From: CAYPHA01 sp964410215
GTDB taxonomy: Bacteria; Calditrichota; Calditrichia; Calditrichales; CAYPHA01
Direction of reading: 5' to 3'
Assembly (NCBI GenBank): GCA_964410215.1
Contig: CAYPHA010000020.1
Coordinates: forward strand, 1 to 64,000
DNA length: 64,000 bases
Made by a program: the position numbers and the translations under genes. The number at the start of each line of letters is the position of its first letter. Position 1 is the first letter of the stretch. Below the pieces are notes generated by a model. That model had not been told where the DNA came from. It saw only the letters and a list, made by a program, of their open reading frames with translations, and did no database searches. Positions 18,412-27,256 of this stretch are shown here, piece after piece.

Positions 18412-19269
18412 TCAGATGACAAAATCAATCTCACCATTTTCCATTTTTTGCTGACGTACACGCACCTCGCTCGTATGATAGACAATGGAAAATGGCGGAA
18501 CACTTTCCGTCAGCCAGACATTACCTCCGATGATACTGTCATGTCCAATGACCGCTTTGCCACCAAGTATTGTTGCGTTCGAATAAATAACGACATTATC
18601 TTCGATCGTAGGATGCCGTTTTATCCTGGCCATTTTTTTCTGTACACTCAGGGCACCCAGGGTGACGCCCTGATAAAGCTTTACATTTTTCCCGATTTTA
18701 GTCGTTTCGCCTATAACGATACCCGTTCCATGATCCATAAAAAACGATGCATCGATTTCCGCACCGGGATGAATATCCACACCCGTCCGGTAATGTGCAT
18801 ACTCGGTTAACAGTCTCGGGAAAATCGGTAAGGCACATTTGTAAAATTCATGGGCGATACGATAGGTATAGATAGCAAAGAATCCGGGATAAGCGGAAAT
18901 AACCTCATCGATGCTTTCAGAAGCCGGATCCCCCTCATAGATGGCTTCGGCATCTTTCCACAGCTTCCGGTATATTTCAGGAAGATTTTCAAAAAATGTC
19001 CCTGTAATCTCTTCGATTGCACAGGATGTCGCAGGCCTGAGAGGACTGAGAATTTTCTTCAAATCCCTCTCGATCAGGGTTAGTTTTCCGGTAATTTCCT
19101 CCGGAACAAAGTATTCCATTTCTCCGGAAAAATGCGGAAACAACAATTCAAGGAGATCATCGGCAAAACGGTATGTCTGGGCCTTGGAAGGAAATGCAGA
19201 CAGATGCGCATGCCGTACGGTCAATATTTCCCGGGCAAATTTCATATTCATATTTACGTTCTCTTTCAT
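18412..19269 (-). CDS. cysE: Serine O-acetyltransferase
   Basis: 285 residues. Forms O-acetylserine from serine and acetyl-CoA, the first step to cysteine. A helical N-terminal half is followed by a left-handed beta-helix with hexapeptide repeats; signatures are HYRTGVDIHPGAEID, FFMDHGTGIVIGETTKIG and VKLYQGVTLGAL. Length and N-terminus match the EpsC/SatA-like group. An alternative ATG at 19251 is in frame, and the site AAAGAGAA lies before it. First gene of the cysE-cysK pair; the Rrf2 regulator about 1 kb away could control it. Confidence 0.92.
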   Translation of the reverse strand: MKENVNMNMKFAREILTVRHAHLSAFPSKAQTYRFADDLLELLFPHFSGEMEYFVPEEITGKLTLIERDLKKILSPLRPATSCAIEEITGTFFENLPEIYRKLWKDAEAIYEGDPASESIDEVISAYPGFFAIYTYRIAHEFYKCALPIFPRLLTEYAHYRTGVDIHPGAEIDASFFMDHGTGIVIGETTKIGKNVKLYQGVTLGALSVQKKMARIKRHPTIEDNVVIYSNATILGGKAVIGHDSIIGGNVWLTESVPPFSIVYHTSEVRVRQQKMENGEIDFVI

Positions 19270-19372
19270 TAAATTTGTATTATTAGCGGAAAGCGAAGTT
19301 GATTTATTCCATTTACCGGAAATTAATAAACAAATGACCTAATCGCACGTATTTATAGTGATAACAAATCGC

Positions 19373-20050
19373 ATGAAAATAAATTTTATGAAAAAGTCCT
19401 TTCTGACATGGTACATAGTACTTTTTATTTTTTATTTATATACCGGTAGCCACTCGTATAACAAACCGGCTTCTTCTGAGGCTTTAGATACGCTCCACAC
19501 CGTCTCCATTGTCAGTCATGGCTGGCATACAGGCATTATCCTCACGACCGCCGATCTGCCGATTTCGACACGGCGTATGCCCGAGTTTCCGGCAAAACGT
19601 TATACGGAATTCGGCTGGGGTGACCGCGATTTTTACAGTAATCCGGACTTTGACTTCTGGATTACCTCAAAAGCGGCATTTTGGCCTACGGAAAGCGTCA
19701 TGCATGTCGTCGGTTTCGATCGGGAGACCGACGAGTATTTTGCAAGCAGTGACGTTATTTCCCTGCAAATCGGTAGGGAACAGATGTCCGCACTTATAGA
19801 TTTTATCATATCCGGGTTTGCCACCGATTCCACCGGCGGTTTTATCGTTCAGGGAAAAGGACTATACGGGGATAGCCGTTTTTACAAAGGGGAGGAAGCC
19901 TACATTTTCCCAAAAACATGCAATGTCTGGACCGCTGCCTGTCTCAGGGCAGCCGGTTTCGACATACGTCCAATGCTCTACCAGAGAGCGGGAAGCCTTA
20001 TGGAACGGATGAAAGAAGAAAAGAGAAAGAAGAAAAAAGAAAAAAACTGA
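19373..20050 (+). CDS. DUF2459 (TIGR02117-like) exported protein
   Basis: 225 residues from ATG 19373; ATG 19388 and GTG 19358 are alternatives and no strong ribosome site separates them. An N-terminal hydrophobic anchor or signal (FLTWYIVLFIFYLYTG) is followed by the family motifs VSIVSHGWHTGIIL, YTEFGWGDRDFY and KTCNVWTAACLRAAG. The invariant His and Cys suggest a papain-like hydrolase fold, but no activity is established as far as I know. The C-terminus is a Lys/Glu-rich tail. It lies divergent from cysE, about 100 bases from it. Confidence 0.8.
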   Translation: MKINFMKKSFLTWYIVLFIFYLYTGSHSYNKPASSEALDTLHTVSIVSHGWHTGIILTTADLPISTRRMPEFPAKRYTEFGWGDRDFYSNPDFDFWITSKAAFWPTESVMHVVGFDRETDEYFASSDVISLQIGREQMSALIDFIISGFATDSTGGFIVQGKGLYGDSRFYKGEEAYIFPKTCNVWTAACLRAAGFDIRPMLYQRAGSLMERMKEEKRKKKKEKN

Positions 20051-20067
20051 ATGGTGCAGAACGAAAC

Positions 20068-20100
20068 GAAAAAAGCGGCTATCCATTTGCAGATAGCCGC
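20068..20100 (-). terminator. Terminator on the minus strand, downstream of the Rrf2 gene
   Basis: GCGGCTATC and GATAGCCGC form a nine-base-pair stem with an eight-base loop; on the minus strand six T follow at once. The plus strand has no T run, so it ends a minus-strand transcript. Confidence 0.8.
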
Positions 20101-20190
20101 AAACCCGGACTTTAATTCGATTGGTGGATACTTCTCCTTTTGTTGACAGATGATTCAACAGAGGTGGGTTTAAGGAAGAAGTCCGGGTAA
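20101..20190 (-). ncRNA. Candidate structured RNA or structured 3' UTR
   Basis: CCCGGACTT (20104-20112) pairs perfectly with AAGTCCGGG (20179-20187), enclosing a second hairpin TGTTGA/TCAACA. On the minus strand this unit runs straight into the terminator at 20068-20100. It could be a small RNA gene or the 3' end of the Rrf2 mRNA, whose stop codon is 70 bases upstream. No open frame is supported here. I do not match it to a known RNA family. Confidence 0.4.
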
Positions 20191-20259
20191 GTATGTAACT
20201 AAATCATATTTTAATTCCTATTTAATCTATCTTTTTTATAGACTTTTACACAAAAGAAT

Positions 20260-20709
20260 CTATCCGCTTATCGCCAAATCATGAACTGTTTTATTCACAC
20301 GCTCGTGTGCATCGCGGAACGTGGTGCTATCCAGAATTTCAGCCAGCGCTTCCCTGACTTCTTTCATAACCATACGAATACCGCAGGTCCGTTCATCATT
20401 ACATTCAGTGCATGGCATGTATGCTGTTTCACTGACACAGGGGACGGGCGCCAGCGGTCCGTCCATCATACGTACTATTTCTCCAAAGGTAATTTTTTCC
20501 GGTGGCCTCCCCAGAAAATATCCTCCCCCCTTACCTTTTTTACTTCCCAGAATACCACGGTTTTTCAACTGCAACAGGATGGCTTCCAAAAATTTTTGAG
20601 GTATGTTTTCCTGACCGGCAATTTCGGAAATCAGGACCGGGCCTTTTTGATACTCCCTGGTAAGTACCATTACCGCCTGCAATGCGTATTTTGTCTTTTT
20701 GGATAGCAT
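20260..20709 (-). CDS. Rrf2-family transcriptional regulator with a cysteine cluster
   Basis: 149 residues from the ATG at 20709; the longer frame would place the start inside the promoter. The winged-helix Rrf2 signature is complete (MLSKKTKYALQAVMVLTREY, ISEIAGQENIPQKFLEAILL, GILGSKKGKGGGYFLGRPP). Cys91, Cys100, Cys103 and Cys109 lie in the segment that binds an Fe-S cluster in IscR/NsrR, though the spacing differs from IscR. It may sense Fe-S status, NO or cysteine. Neighbouring cysE-cysK recalls CymR control of cysteine genes; the flavodiiron gene nearby would fit an NO/O2 sensor. Both are inference. Confidence 0.88.
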   Translation of the reverse strand: MLSKKTKYALQAVMVLTREYQKGPVLISEIAGQENIPQKFLEAILLQLKNRGILGSKKGKGGGYFLGRPPEKITFGEIVRMMDGPLAPVPCVSETAYMPCTECNDERTCGIRMVMKEVREALAEILDSTTFRDAHERVNKTVHDLAISG

Positions 20710-20743
20710 ATAAACTCTATATAATCGATAGATTTTATTAGAT

Positions 20744-20772
20744 ATAATAATGTGAAATTTATATTTTGTCAA
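20744..20772 (-). promoter_or_regulatory. Sigma-70 promoter of the Rrf2 gene
   Basis: On the minus strand TTGACA, 17 bases, TATTAT: an exact -35, ideal spacer and near-consensus -10. Between it and the start codon lies TCTAT-N6-TATAGA, a candidate autoregulatory operator. Confidence 0.8.
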
Positions 20773-20781
20773 TAATTATTT

Positions 20782-20821
20782 AATAAAAGGTGGATATTTC
20801 CAAGCATACCCACCTTTTATT
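20782..20821 (-). terminator. Terminator of the 472-residue lipoprotein gene
   Basis: AATAAAAGGTGG and CCACCTTTTATT form a perfect 12-base-pair stem with a 16-base loop, 38 bases past the stop at 20860. The same hairpin carries TTTTATT on the plus strand too. Confidence 0.8.
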
Positions 20822-20859
20822 GTTTCTTCCTGTCAGTAACGACAAACCTGCCGGGGCAC

Positions 20860-22278
20860 TTAGTACAAGTGGACCATCCGCGCTTTTTTACCATCGGTTA
20901 TCTCAGCACTCCCGGATGCATCAAAAGTAATATCGTAGTGCTTACCATCCTGTACCAGTGTACCCTCTCCGCTCCGGTCCGGTGAAAAGAAATAATCAGC
21001 AACCATCAGCGGTTCCTCATCATTAAGGAAGGCTTCTTCCGATATGTACACTTCATAATGCAGGTAACCGCTGCCATCCATATAGTATTCAGCGGATACG
21101 GATACATAATAGCCGTTCCAGGTGATCCAGTAACCGTCTAATGAAGATATATCCTCCTGTTCGACAATGACAAACGTTCCATGTGCCCCGTTCGGTTTCG
21201 TACGATTCAGCGTGGTTGTTTTCACACCCCCTTCTTCCTGAACCTGCATCGCTGCAGAGGAGGAATCGATCTTACCCGAATCAAAGAAGATCACTTCCCT
21301 GAATGCGGCGTTGAAAATAGAGTCGGGAAGAACAATAGAAACAACGGCAAGACGTTCCAGTCTGTTTACGTACCAACCTTCAGGAAAATCAACGATTTCC
21401 GTCCATGAGCCGTGAAGATCATCTTCAACCGAATCAAAGGATCCGGTTATTATTGTACCGTTGCGGCGTTCCTTGGAAAAGGTTCCGGTACCATCGGCAT
21501 TGAAGGTGATTTCATTCATCAGCGTTGAACCATCACTGAAGTTATGCTCACTCCTCAACACCCCGGATCCATCCGCATTAATCTTAATATACTGATTTAT
21601 GTGTGAGAGCCGATTATCAGGATTATAGTAAGAGTCCCTGGTAATTTCAACACCCGTAATTTCATTGCCGTCAAATTCCGTAGCGGTCATCCGGGATTCA
21701 ATGGATTGAAGCAGAAAACCTTCCCTGAACTGCTGCAGTTGATACAATTCCGCCAGGTGGCTTTCATTGAACTCGTACCATTCCCCCTCTGTGTAAAATA
21801 CGACTTCCGTTGAATCATAGCGAAGCCGGTGTCCTTCAGGGTAGTTGAAGCGTACCTCCACATATCGGAGCCGTCCGGTTTCAGCATCGAAGTAAAGAGC
21901 TCTGGTCATATCATAAGCCCGTCTTCTTCCAGCATCAGGATCCATAAAAATCAGTGAATCACCCGTAACTTTTTGCAGGTTGGCCTGTACAAAAGTCTGC
22001 CGCATTTCTTTTATCATTCCGTTCATCCGGTTTTTCATATCTGCAGCTTCAGAAAATGCGGACATATCGGTTTCAGCGATCAGTTCCGAGTTCTTTGTCA
22101 TGTCCATGATATCCGCACCGGCCAGAACCGTTTCATTAATTTCCCAGCCGATAGCCGCTTGTTCCTCAACGAGCGGATCCACAGCCAGATCCGTGTCCGC
22201 ATCCGTGGCATTGTCTTCACAACCCATTATTAAAACGGCTAGAATCAGTAACATCATTTTTAACACTGAATGTCGCAT
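20860..22278 (-). CDS. Lipoprotein of unknown function with beta-rich repeats
   Basis: 472 residues, lipobox LIMGC. After a low-complexity Asp/Ala/Thr linker the protein is mostly beta strands with repeated DGSGxLxxE/ADGTGTFSKE and ADGSGVLRSEHNFSDG units, a YD-repeat or MORN-like pattern. The end is FDASGSAEITDGKKARMVHLY. No enzyme motif seen. AAGGAG precedes the start. It is transcribed alone, with its own terminator. Likely outer-membrane-anchored; role unknown. Confidence 0.75.
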   Translation of the reverse strand: MRHSVLKMMLLILAVLIMGCEDNATDADTDLAVDPLVEEQAAIGWEINETVLAGADIMDMTKNSELIAETDMSAFSEAADMKNRMNGMIKEMRQTFVQANLQKVTGDSLIFMDPDAGRRRAYDMTRALYFDAETGRLRYVEVRFNYPEGHRLRYDSTEVVFYTEGEWYEFNESHLAELYQLQQFREGFLLQSIESRMTATEFDGNEITGVEITRDSYYNPDNRLSHINQYIKINADGSGVLRSEHNFSDGSTLMNEITFNADGTGTFSKERRNGTIITGSFDSVEDDLHGSWTEIVDFPEGWYVNRLERLAVVSIVLPDSIFNAAFREVIFFDSGKIDSSSAAMQVQEEGGVKTTTLNRTKPNGAHGTFVIVEQEDISSLDGYWITWNGYYVSVSAEYYMDGSGYLHYEVYISEEAFLNDEEPLMVADYFFSPDRSGEGTLVQDGKHYDITFDASGSAEITDGKKARMVHLY

Positions 22279-22463
22279 GATGATCTCCTTGTTTTAAATA
22301 GTAATCCTGAAAAACTATCCATTTTTTCATTCCGGTAAAAAATATACAGACAAAAAGAAATTATCAGTGATCGCAAACAATTCCACACGAAATAATGATC
22401 GGATCAAACATTAGAAGATTAAATAATTCCACACGAATATAAGAGAGGAGAGGAGGTCCGCTT

Positions 22464-23534
22464 TCAGGGGAAAATAAATTCAATGCCCTTTCCGGAAAAG
22501 ATCTGCTCATGGTTGATTCCCTTTTGCATCAACGCCTGTCTGTTCCCGGCCAGGACTTTCTTAATCGCTTCAACGGATACGGCAAAGGTGACACCATAGA
22601 ACATGTTTTCCTGATTCTGTACAAATATATCTCCTTTATAGCTGTTCATGGCATCCAGCTCGTCGATATTCTTATGTTGATTGGGCGTCAAAACATAGCG
22701 GGATTCGGCTGAGACGGCATTGACCATACCGACCAATTCGAAATGAGGAGCGCCGTCCCGCAGTGCCAGGACAATGGCACCGCTGATACCCCGGGGAAAG
22801 GTCGCATTCAGGAGAAATGAATGCGTTCTGTCACGATCCGGATTACTGACCAGAGACGTCGAAACCATTTTTTTGCCGCGGGGATAACCAAAAAGATGGA
22901 CCAGCGTTCCCCATCCCAGTTCATTTGCCTTACCGGCAGGATAATTAAATACGGCGAGGGGTCTTTCAAGGGGTTTACGGAGTTGTTTCCCGATGATGGC
23001 AATATCCGCGCTTTCATCGAGCGCTAAAATTTCAAAATCTCTTGCCTGTGGAATATCAATGATATTACGCTGCTCTTTTGTTTTTACGGCAAAGGATTGA
23101 ATGTAGCCGGTATCATTCCCTTTCTCATCTTTGAAGTAGGCAATTAATGTATCCGGAAAATTAAAAATATGCGCGCAGGTCAGCAGTACAACGTGATTAT
23201 TCTGAAAGGAAATAACCGTTGCCGTTCCGTTGGCCGGTTTTTGAAAATAATGTTTTTCCTGTACTTTCCCCTGAAAACGGTTTTTTCGTATATCGGTATT
23301 TGTAATCCGGGCGGAAGGCGCGAATCCCGACATTTCATAATAGGATAGAATGGAAACAAGTTGAACCGATTTGGTAATATCTTCATAATAGCCGGAGAGT
23401 GGCAAAACCGGATATTCCGAATCATATACCCCATCAACCACGATACCTTCACGTAAATGATAGGACCGATGAATACAGGAAGCCAGCAGCAGGCATAGTA
23501 CACAAATAAAAACAAACTTATTCCAAGTTGTCAT
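22464..23534 (-). CDS. Trypsin-like serine protease lipoprotein
   Basis: 356 residues with lipobox LASC. Chymotrypsin-fold triad candidates are in order: His in VVLLTCAHIFN, Asp in DESADIAIIG, Ser in FPRGISGAIVLAL. The usual GxSGG is GISGA, so activity needs testing. No PDZ domain follows, unlike DegP/HtrA. It lies 46 bases downstream of the GGDEF/EAL gene on the same strand and may share its transcript. Confidence 0.75.
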   Translation of the reverse strand: MTTWNKFVFICVLCLLLASCIHRSYHLREGIVVDGVYDSEYPVLPLSGYYEDITKSVQLVSILSYYEMSGFAPSARITNTDIRKNRFQGKVQEKHYFQKPANGTATVISFQNNHVVLLTCAHIFNFPDTLIAYFKDEKGNDTGYIQSFAVKTKEQRNIIDIPQARDFEILALDESADIAIIGKQLRKPLERPLAVFNYPAGKANELGWGTLVHLFGYPRGKKMVSTSLVSNPDRDRTHSFLLNATFPRGISGAIVLALRDGAPHFELVGMVNAVSAESRYVLTPNQHKNIDELDAMNSYKGDIFVQNQENMFYGVTFAVSVEAIKKVLAGNRQALMQKGINHEQIFSGKGIEFIFP

Positions 23535-23580
23535 AAAAGTTCCGGAATGGCAGGTTCACTGGAGATAAAATAGGTCTTAA

Positions 23581-25374
23581 TCAGGAAATGATCAAGTGGA
23601 TTTGCTTATCTTCTGTCACCATCTTTTCAAATTCGTGGAAATGCAGAGGCTTACTGAAAATATATCCCTGGTATTTTGTACATTTTTGCGCATCCAGGAA
23701 ATCGAGATGTTCCATGGCTTCAACACCTTCTGCGATGACATCTTTATTGAGGTTCTTCCCGAGAAGAATAATCGATTTCACCAGCTCTTTGTGTTTTTGA
23801 CTCGTACATACATACTGGACAAAGGACTTATCGATTTTAATCGTGGTGGCCGGTACTTTTTGGAGGTAAACAAGGGAGGCGAATCCTATCCCGAAATCAT
23901 CGATGGCAATTCGCACACCAAGATTCTTCAGCTTTTCCATATTCTGTATGACTTCCTCCTCATCATCCAGATATGTGGTTTCGGTAAGCTCCAGCTGGAG
24001 ATGGGAAGGGTCATACTCGAGTTCTTTTATAATCCGTTCCAGATTGGAAATCATACGATCGGACCGCAACTGTTTCGGCGAAAAGTTAATGGACACATAC
24101 AGCGGAAAATCGACCTTGTCAGAGAGCATTTTAAAGTCTTTACAGGTCTGATAGAGTACCCAGTCTCCGATTTCTTCGATCAGGTCATTTTCTTCAGCAA
24201 TGGGTATAAATATATCCGGCATAACGGGTCCCAGTTTAGGATTGTCCCAGCGGAGAAGGGCTTCGGTGCCAATCACTTTATAATCACCGTCAATTTTTTT
24301 TTCTATAATCGGCTGATACAGCAATTCCAATTGATTGTGAAAATCCTTGTTACGCACCATCTCCCGGAGGTTATTTTCCAGTTCGAGTCGCCGTACCGTC
24401 GTATCGGTCATGTGGGATGAAAAATACTGAAATTTATTCTTACCCATTTTTTTCGCATTATACATGGCGGTGTCGGCTTTTTTTACAAGTAATTCGCGAT
24501 CATCGCCGTCCTTCGGAAATACCACGATACCGATGCTCAGTGTCAGGTAGTTAATGTCATTTCCATCAATGTTAAACGGGGCTGACATATTACGAATAAT
24601 CTTATCTGCCACCTTACCGGCCTCATATTCGTTATGGAGATTACGCAGAATTATAGTAAATTCATCACCTCCGAGTCGATACACATAATCGGATTTTCGA
24701 ACACTGGAGATAATGCGCTTAGCCGCCTCAAGTAAAACCAGGTCACCTATATTGTGTCCCAGGGAATCGTTCACCAGCTTGAAATTGTCCAGGTCGCAGA
24801 ATAAAATACCGGTAACTTTGGACGATTCATCACGATCCCATTCCAGAATTACCCTTTCAAGCTGTTCATAGAATGCTTCCCTGTTCTGCAGATTGGTAAG
24901 CTTATCGTGGTAAGCCTGAAACCTCAATTCCTTCTGAGCATGTATGGTCGCCGTGATATTGCTGCCAAAGAAGGCGATGTATTGTAACCGCGTCTTATCC
25001 TTTGGAGAAAATACCGGTTTAAAAAAACGTTTATAATAATAATTACGATTTGATTCCGAGGAAACCAGAACTTCTGTAAAGCGAACAGGCTTTCTGTTTT
25101 TAAGCACATCCTTGAAATAATCATGACGTTTGGCAACGACATCCTGGTTATATCCGGCACGGTACAGATAATACGCATCGTCCTGCCCGATGAGTTCTTT
25201 ATTCATCTCAGGATCCGGACAATACTCCCTGTTTACAAATTTATATTTTCCTTCTAGGTCGAAAATAGCCAGTTCCATCGGGATACTCTCGAGGAGGGCA
25301 TATTCATGCTTTAAAGTTACCCGACCGTTACCAAAACCAAAGATTGCACAAACATTTTGAAAAAACCCTGACAT
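23581..25374 (-). CDS. PAS-GGDEF-EAL cyclic-di-GMP protein
   Basis: 597 residues, no membrane segment. PAS-like domain at about 20-145 (ESIPMELAIFDLEGKYKFVN), GGDEF domain at about 155-320 with intact RLGGDEF and an upstream inhibitory-site RKSD five residues before it, and an EAL domain at about 340-590 with EALLRW, INFSPKQL, LELTET, IDDFGIGFAS, IKIDKSFV and IAEGVE. Both synthesis and breakdown of cyclic-di-GMP look possible. Cytosolic; the PAS domain probably sets the balance in response to a ligand. It sits 44 bases after the lipoprotein gene of the ABC operon. Confidence 0.93.
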   Translation of the reverse strand: MSGFFQNVCAIFGFGNGRVTLKHEYALLESIPMELAIFDLEGKYKFVNREYCPDPEMNKELIGQDDAYYLYRAGYNQDVVAKRHDYFKDVLKNRKPVRFTEVLVSSESNRNYYYKRFFKPVFSPKDKTRLQYIAFFGSNITATIHAQKELRFQAYHDKLTNLQNREAFYEQLERVILEWDRDESSKVTGILFCDLDNFKLVNDSLGHNIGDLVLLEAAKRIISSVRKSDYVYRLGGDEFTIILRNLHNEYEAGKVADKIIRNMSAPFNIDGNDINYLTLSIGIVVFPKDGDDRELLVKKADTAMYNAKKMGKNKFQYFSSHMTDTTVRRLELENNLREMVRNKDFHNQLELLYQPIIEKKIDGDYKVIGTEALLRWDNPKLGPVMPDIFIPIAEENDLIEEIGDWVLYQTCKDFKMLSDKVDFPLYVSINFSPKQLRSDRMISNLERIIKELEYDPSHLQLELTETTYLDDEEEVIQNMEKLKNLGVRIAIDDFGIGFASLVYLQKVPATTIKIDKSFVQYVCTSQKHKELVKSIILLGKNLNKDVIAEGVEAMEHLDFLDAQKCTKYQGYIFSKPLHFHEFEKMVTEDKQIHLIIS

Positions 25375-25418
25375 GCTCCAGATCCATGTAAATGTTTATA
25401 AAAGACAACATCTGCATT

Positions 25419-26423
25419 TTATAGACTCGGCTCAAATTTCGAAAAAGTTAGTAAAAAGTCATCCTCCCGATTCCGCAGCGTATCAAGCTCAGCGGGACTC
25501 AGATTCAACCGTACTATAACCGTGGAACCGTCATGCTCCATGTGTACTTTGTTCAGTATATCAACAATCGAACGTTCATTACTGACACTTAATTTCAGGG
25601 TTGCCAGAGCCCCTTTCATAGCATCAAAAAACAATTCTGCCATCTCGTCACTATCAAACGAACTCCTGGCATGAAAAAAGATGTGATCCGTACATTTCAT
25701 TGACACATGAATCCGTTCAACTGAACGGATTGACTGGAGCGGAATTCGTTTATCCATCCGTCCCATCTGTTCATCAATCTGTTTCCTTATGTCCCTCATA
25801 TCAAACGCCATGAACATACCGCTTTTATATTGTGCAGGTTTCGCCAGTTCAATCCATCCGGCTGCGACAGAAGAAGCTGCTTTATTTCTTGTCCGGATAT
25901 TCTTCCGGACATATTCAGGTGTACCGGCAACGATCGTCTCCGAATCCAGGACAGCTAAACTGAAATCGTGATCAAAGCGATAGAGTCTGGTACCTTGCAC
26001 GTCTGCGACCTCTATATCCTCTTCGTATTCCGTCGTCTCCATAAAACGTGTCAGCCGTTCCCGGTCAAATTTGCCTTTTATAAGAGCCAGGCCAAAGGGT
26101 CTGTCATGCCTTTGATGCGGCAACAGGGCGATATAGACTTCTGTGACATCTTTCCGGATATCAAGCCCGGTCTTCTGCACAAATTCCTTATACCGGCTAT
26201 CAAGCATATTATTTTCAAACCGATCTCCAAGTAAGCGTTCAAAAGCGGTGCTGCCTGTCATTTCTTTACCATTTATATATAGAAGTCCGTATCCGGAATC
26301 CGGTAACAATGCAAATTGACCGGCCATAGCGGAAGTGACGGGTTCCGGCTGTTCTTCAGCACATTGACTGAGGAACAATACCAGCACAGGCAAGAAGACT
26401 ATTATCAAACGTTTTGTCAGCAT
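25419..26423 (-). CDS. Lipoprotein linked to the ABC exporter, unknown function
   Basis: 334 residues, lipobox FLSQC. The layout resembles DUF3352-type substrate-free lipoproteins: ALLPDSGYGLLYINGKEM near the start, a mid part EYEEDIEVADVQGTRLYRF followed by SLAVLDSETIVAGTPEYVRK, and a charged end. AGGAGG precedes the start and it begins eight bases after the permease gene, so it is the third gene of the ABC unit. Confidence 0.72.
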   Translation of the reverse strand: MLTKRLIIVFLPVLVLFLSQCAEEQPEPVTSAMAGQFALLPDSGYGLLYINGKEMTGSTAFERLLGDRFENNMLDSRYKEFVQKTGLDIRKDVTEVYIALLPHQRHDRPFGLALIKGKFDRERLTRFMETTEYEEDIEVADVQGTRLYRFDHDFSLAVLDSETIVAGTPEYVRKNIRTRNKAASSVAAGWIELAKPAQYKSGMFMAFDMRDIRKQIDEQMGRMDKRIPLQSIRSVERIHVSMKCTDHIFFHARSSFDSDEMAELFFDAMKGALATLKLSVSNERSIVDILNKVHMEHDGSTVIVRLNLSPAELDTLRNREDDFLLTFSKFEPSL

Positions 26424-26431
26424 GACCCCTC

Positions 26432-27256
26432 CTAAAAGTTTTTCCTTTTAAAAATGATATGGGTAATCAAAATCATTGCGGCTCCGAATATCAGGGAACT
26501 CCAAAGCGGGAACCAGTTCGTCACAGCGGCCCCGCGAACCAGCTTCTGGGTTATGTCACCCATCTCCCCGACTTTTGGCAGGATATAATACAGACCATCA
26601 ACGATGTAACCGTAGATCTTATCCGGCAGAACAGCATATATTGTATCCCTTGCGATCAGTAACGGGCTCGTCACAATAACAATAAATGTGACCATCAGGG
26701 AAAACGCACTGCTTCCGCTCAGAACACCCAGCAGTGTCATCAGGCTGTATAGAATCATATACGTGACCACAATCATAAGTCCGGACAACAGGAAACCCGG
26801 ATTCCAGATGCCGGTTTTCAATGACAGCACCAGCCAGGTCCCGATTACGAGGTAAAATATATTGAATGCCACGATAGCCGTTGCTCCCAGATACCTGGAG
26901 AGAAGTATGGCACCACGGCTGATGGGTTTGGCAATCAGTAAATCGATCGTTCCCTTTTGCAGCATGGAAGGCACTAACGCGCTTGTTGCAAACAGGGCAA
27001 GCAGAATACCGGCTGAAAACAGGGCCGCAGCAATTGCGGCTTCTATATTGCGTACCAGTTCTCCCAGTGAAAAGGTCGCATGGGGTTGCTGCCCGAAGAT
27101 TTTAATATAGGTCCGTGCACCATCGACAATATCGAGGTTCAGAGCAAAGATGAAGAGCAGGATAACCAGGGTTGAAATGCTCAGAAAGGCCATGAACGTC
27201 TTCTTTGCCAGAGATTCCCGGAAGGTTAATTGAACCAAAGCCATTGTTTTCATCAT
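26432..27256 (-). CDS. ABC-2-type transporter permease
   Basis: 274 residues with six predicted membrane helices and the ABC-2 form of NosY-like permeases (LVQLTFRESLAKKTF at the N-terminus; SMLQKGTIDLLIAKPISRGAILLSRYLG in the middle). It pairs with the ATPase encoded upstream, whose stop codon overlaps its start (ATGA). The substrate is unknown; the adjoining lipoprotein suggests an envelope component. Confidence 0.9.
   Translation of the reverse strand: MMKTMALVQLTFRESLAKKTFMAFLSISTLVILLFIFALNLDIVDGARTYIKIFGQQPHATFSLGELVRNIEAAIAAALFSAGILLALFATSALVPSMLQKGTIDLLIAKPISRGAILLSRYLGATAIVAFNIFYLVIGTWLVLSLKTGIWNPGFLLSGLMIVVTYMILYSLMTLLGVLSGSSAFSLMVTFIVIVTSPLLIARDTIYAVLPDKIYGYIVDGLYYILPKVGEMGDITQKLVRGAAVTNWFPLWSSLIFGAAMILITHIIFKRKNF

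Noticed and set aside
19862..20158. 98-codon frame on the minus strand
   Set aside because: It is antisense to the DUF2459 gene and crosses the terminator; no sign of a real product.
23596..24420. 274-codon open frame on the plus strand
   Set aside because: Antisense to the EAL domain; no recognisable protein features or ribosome site.
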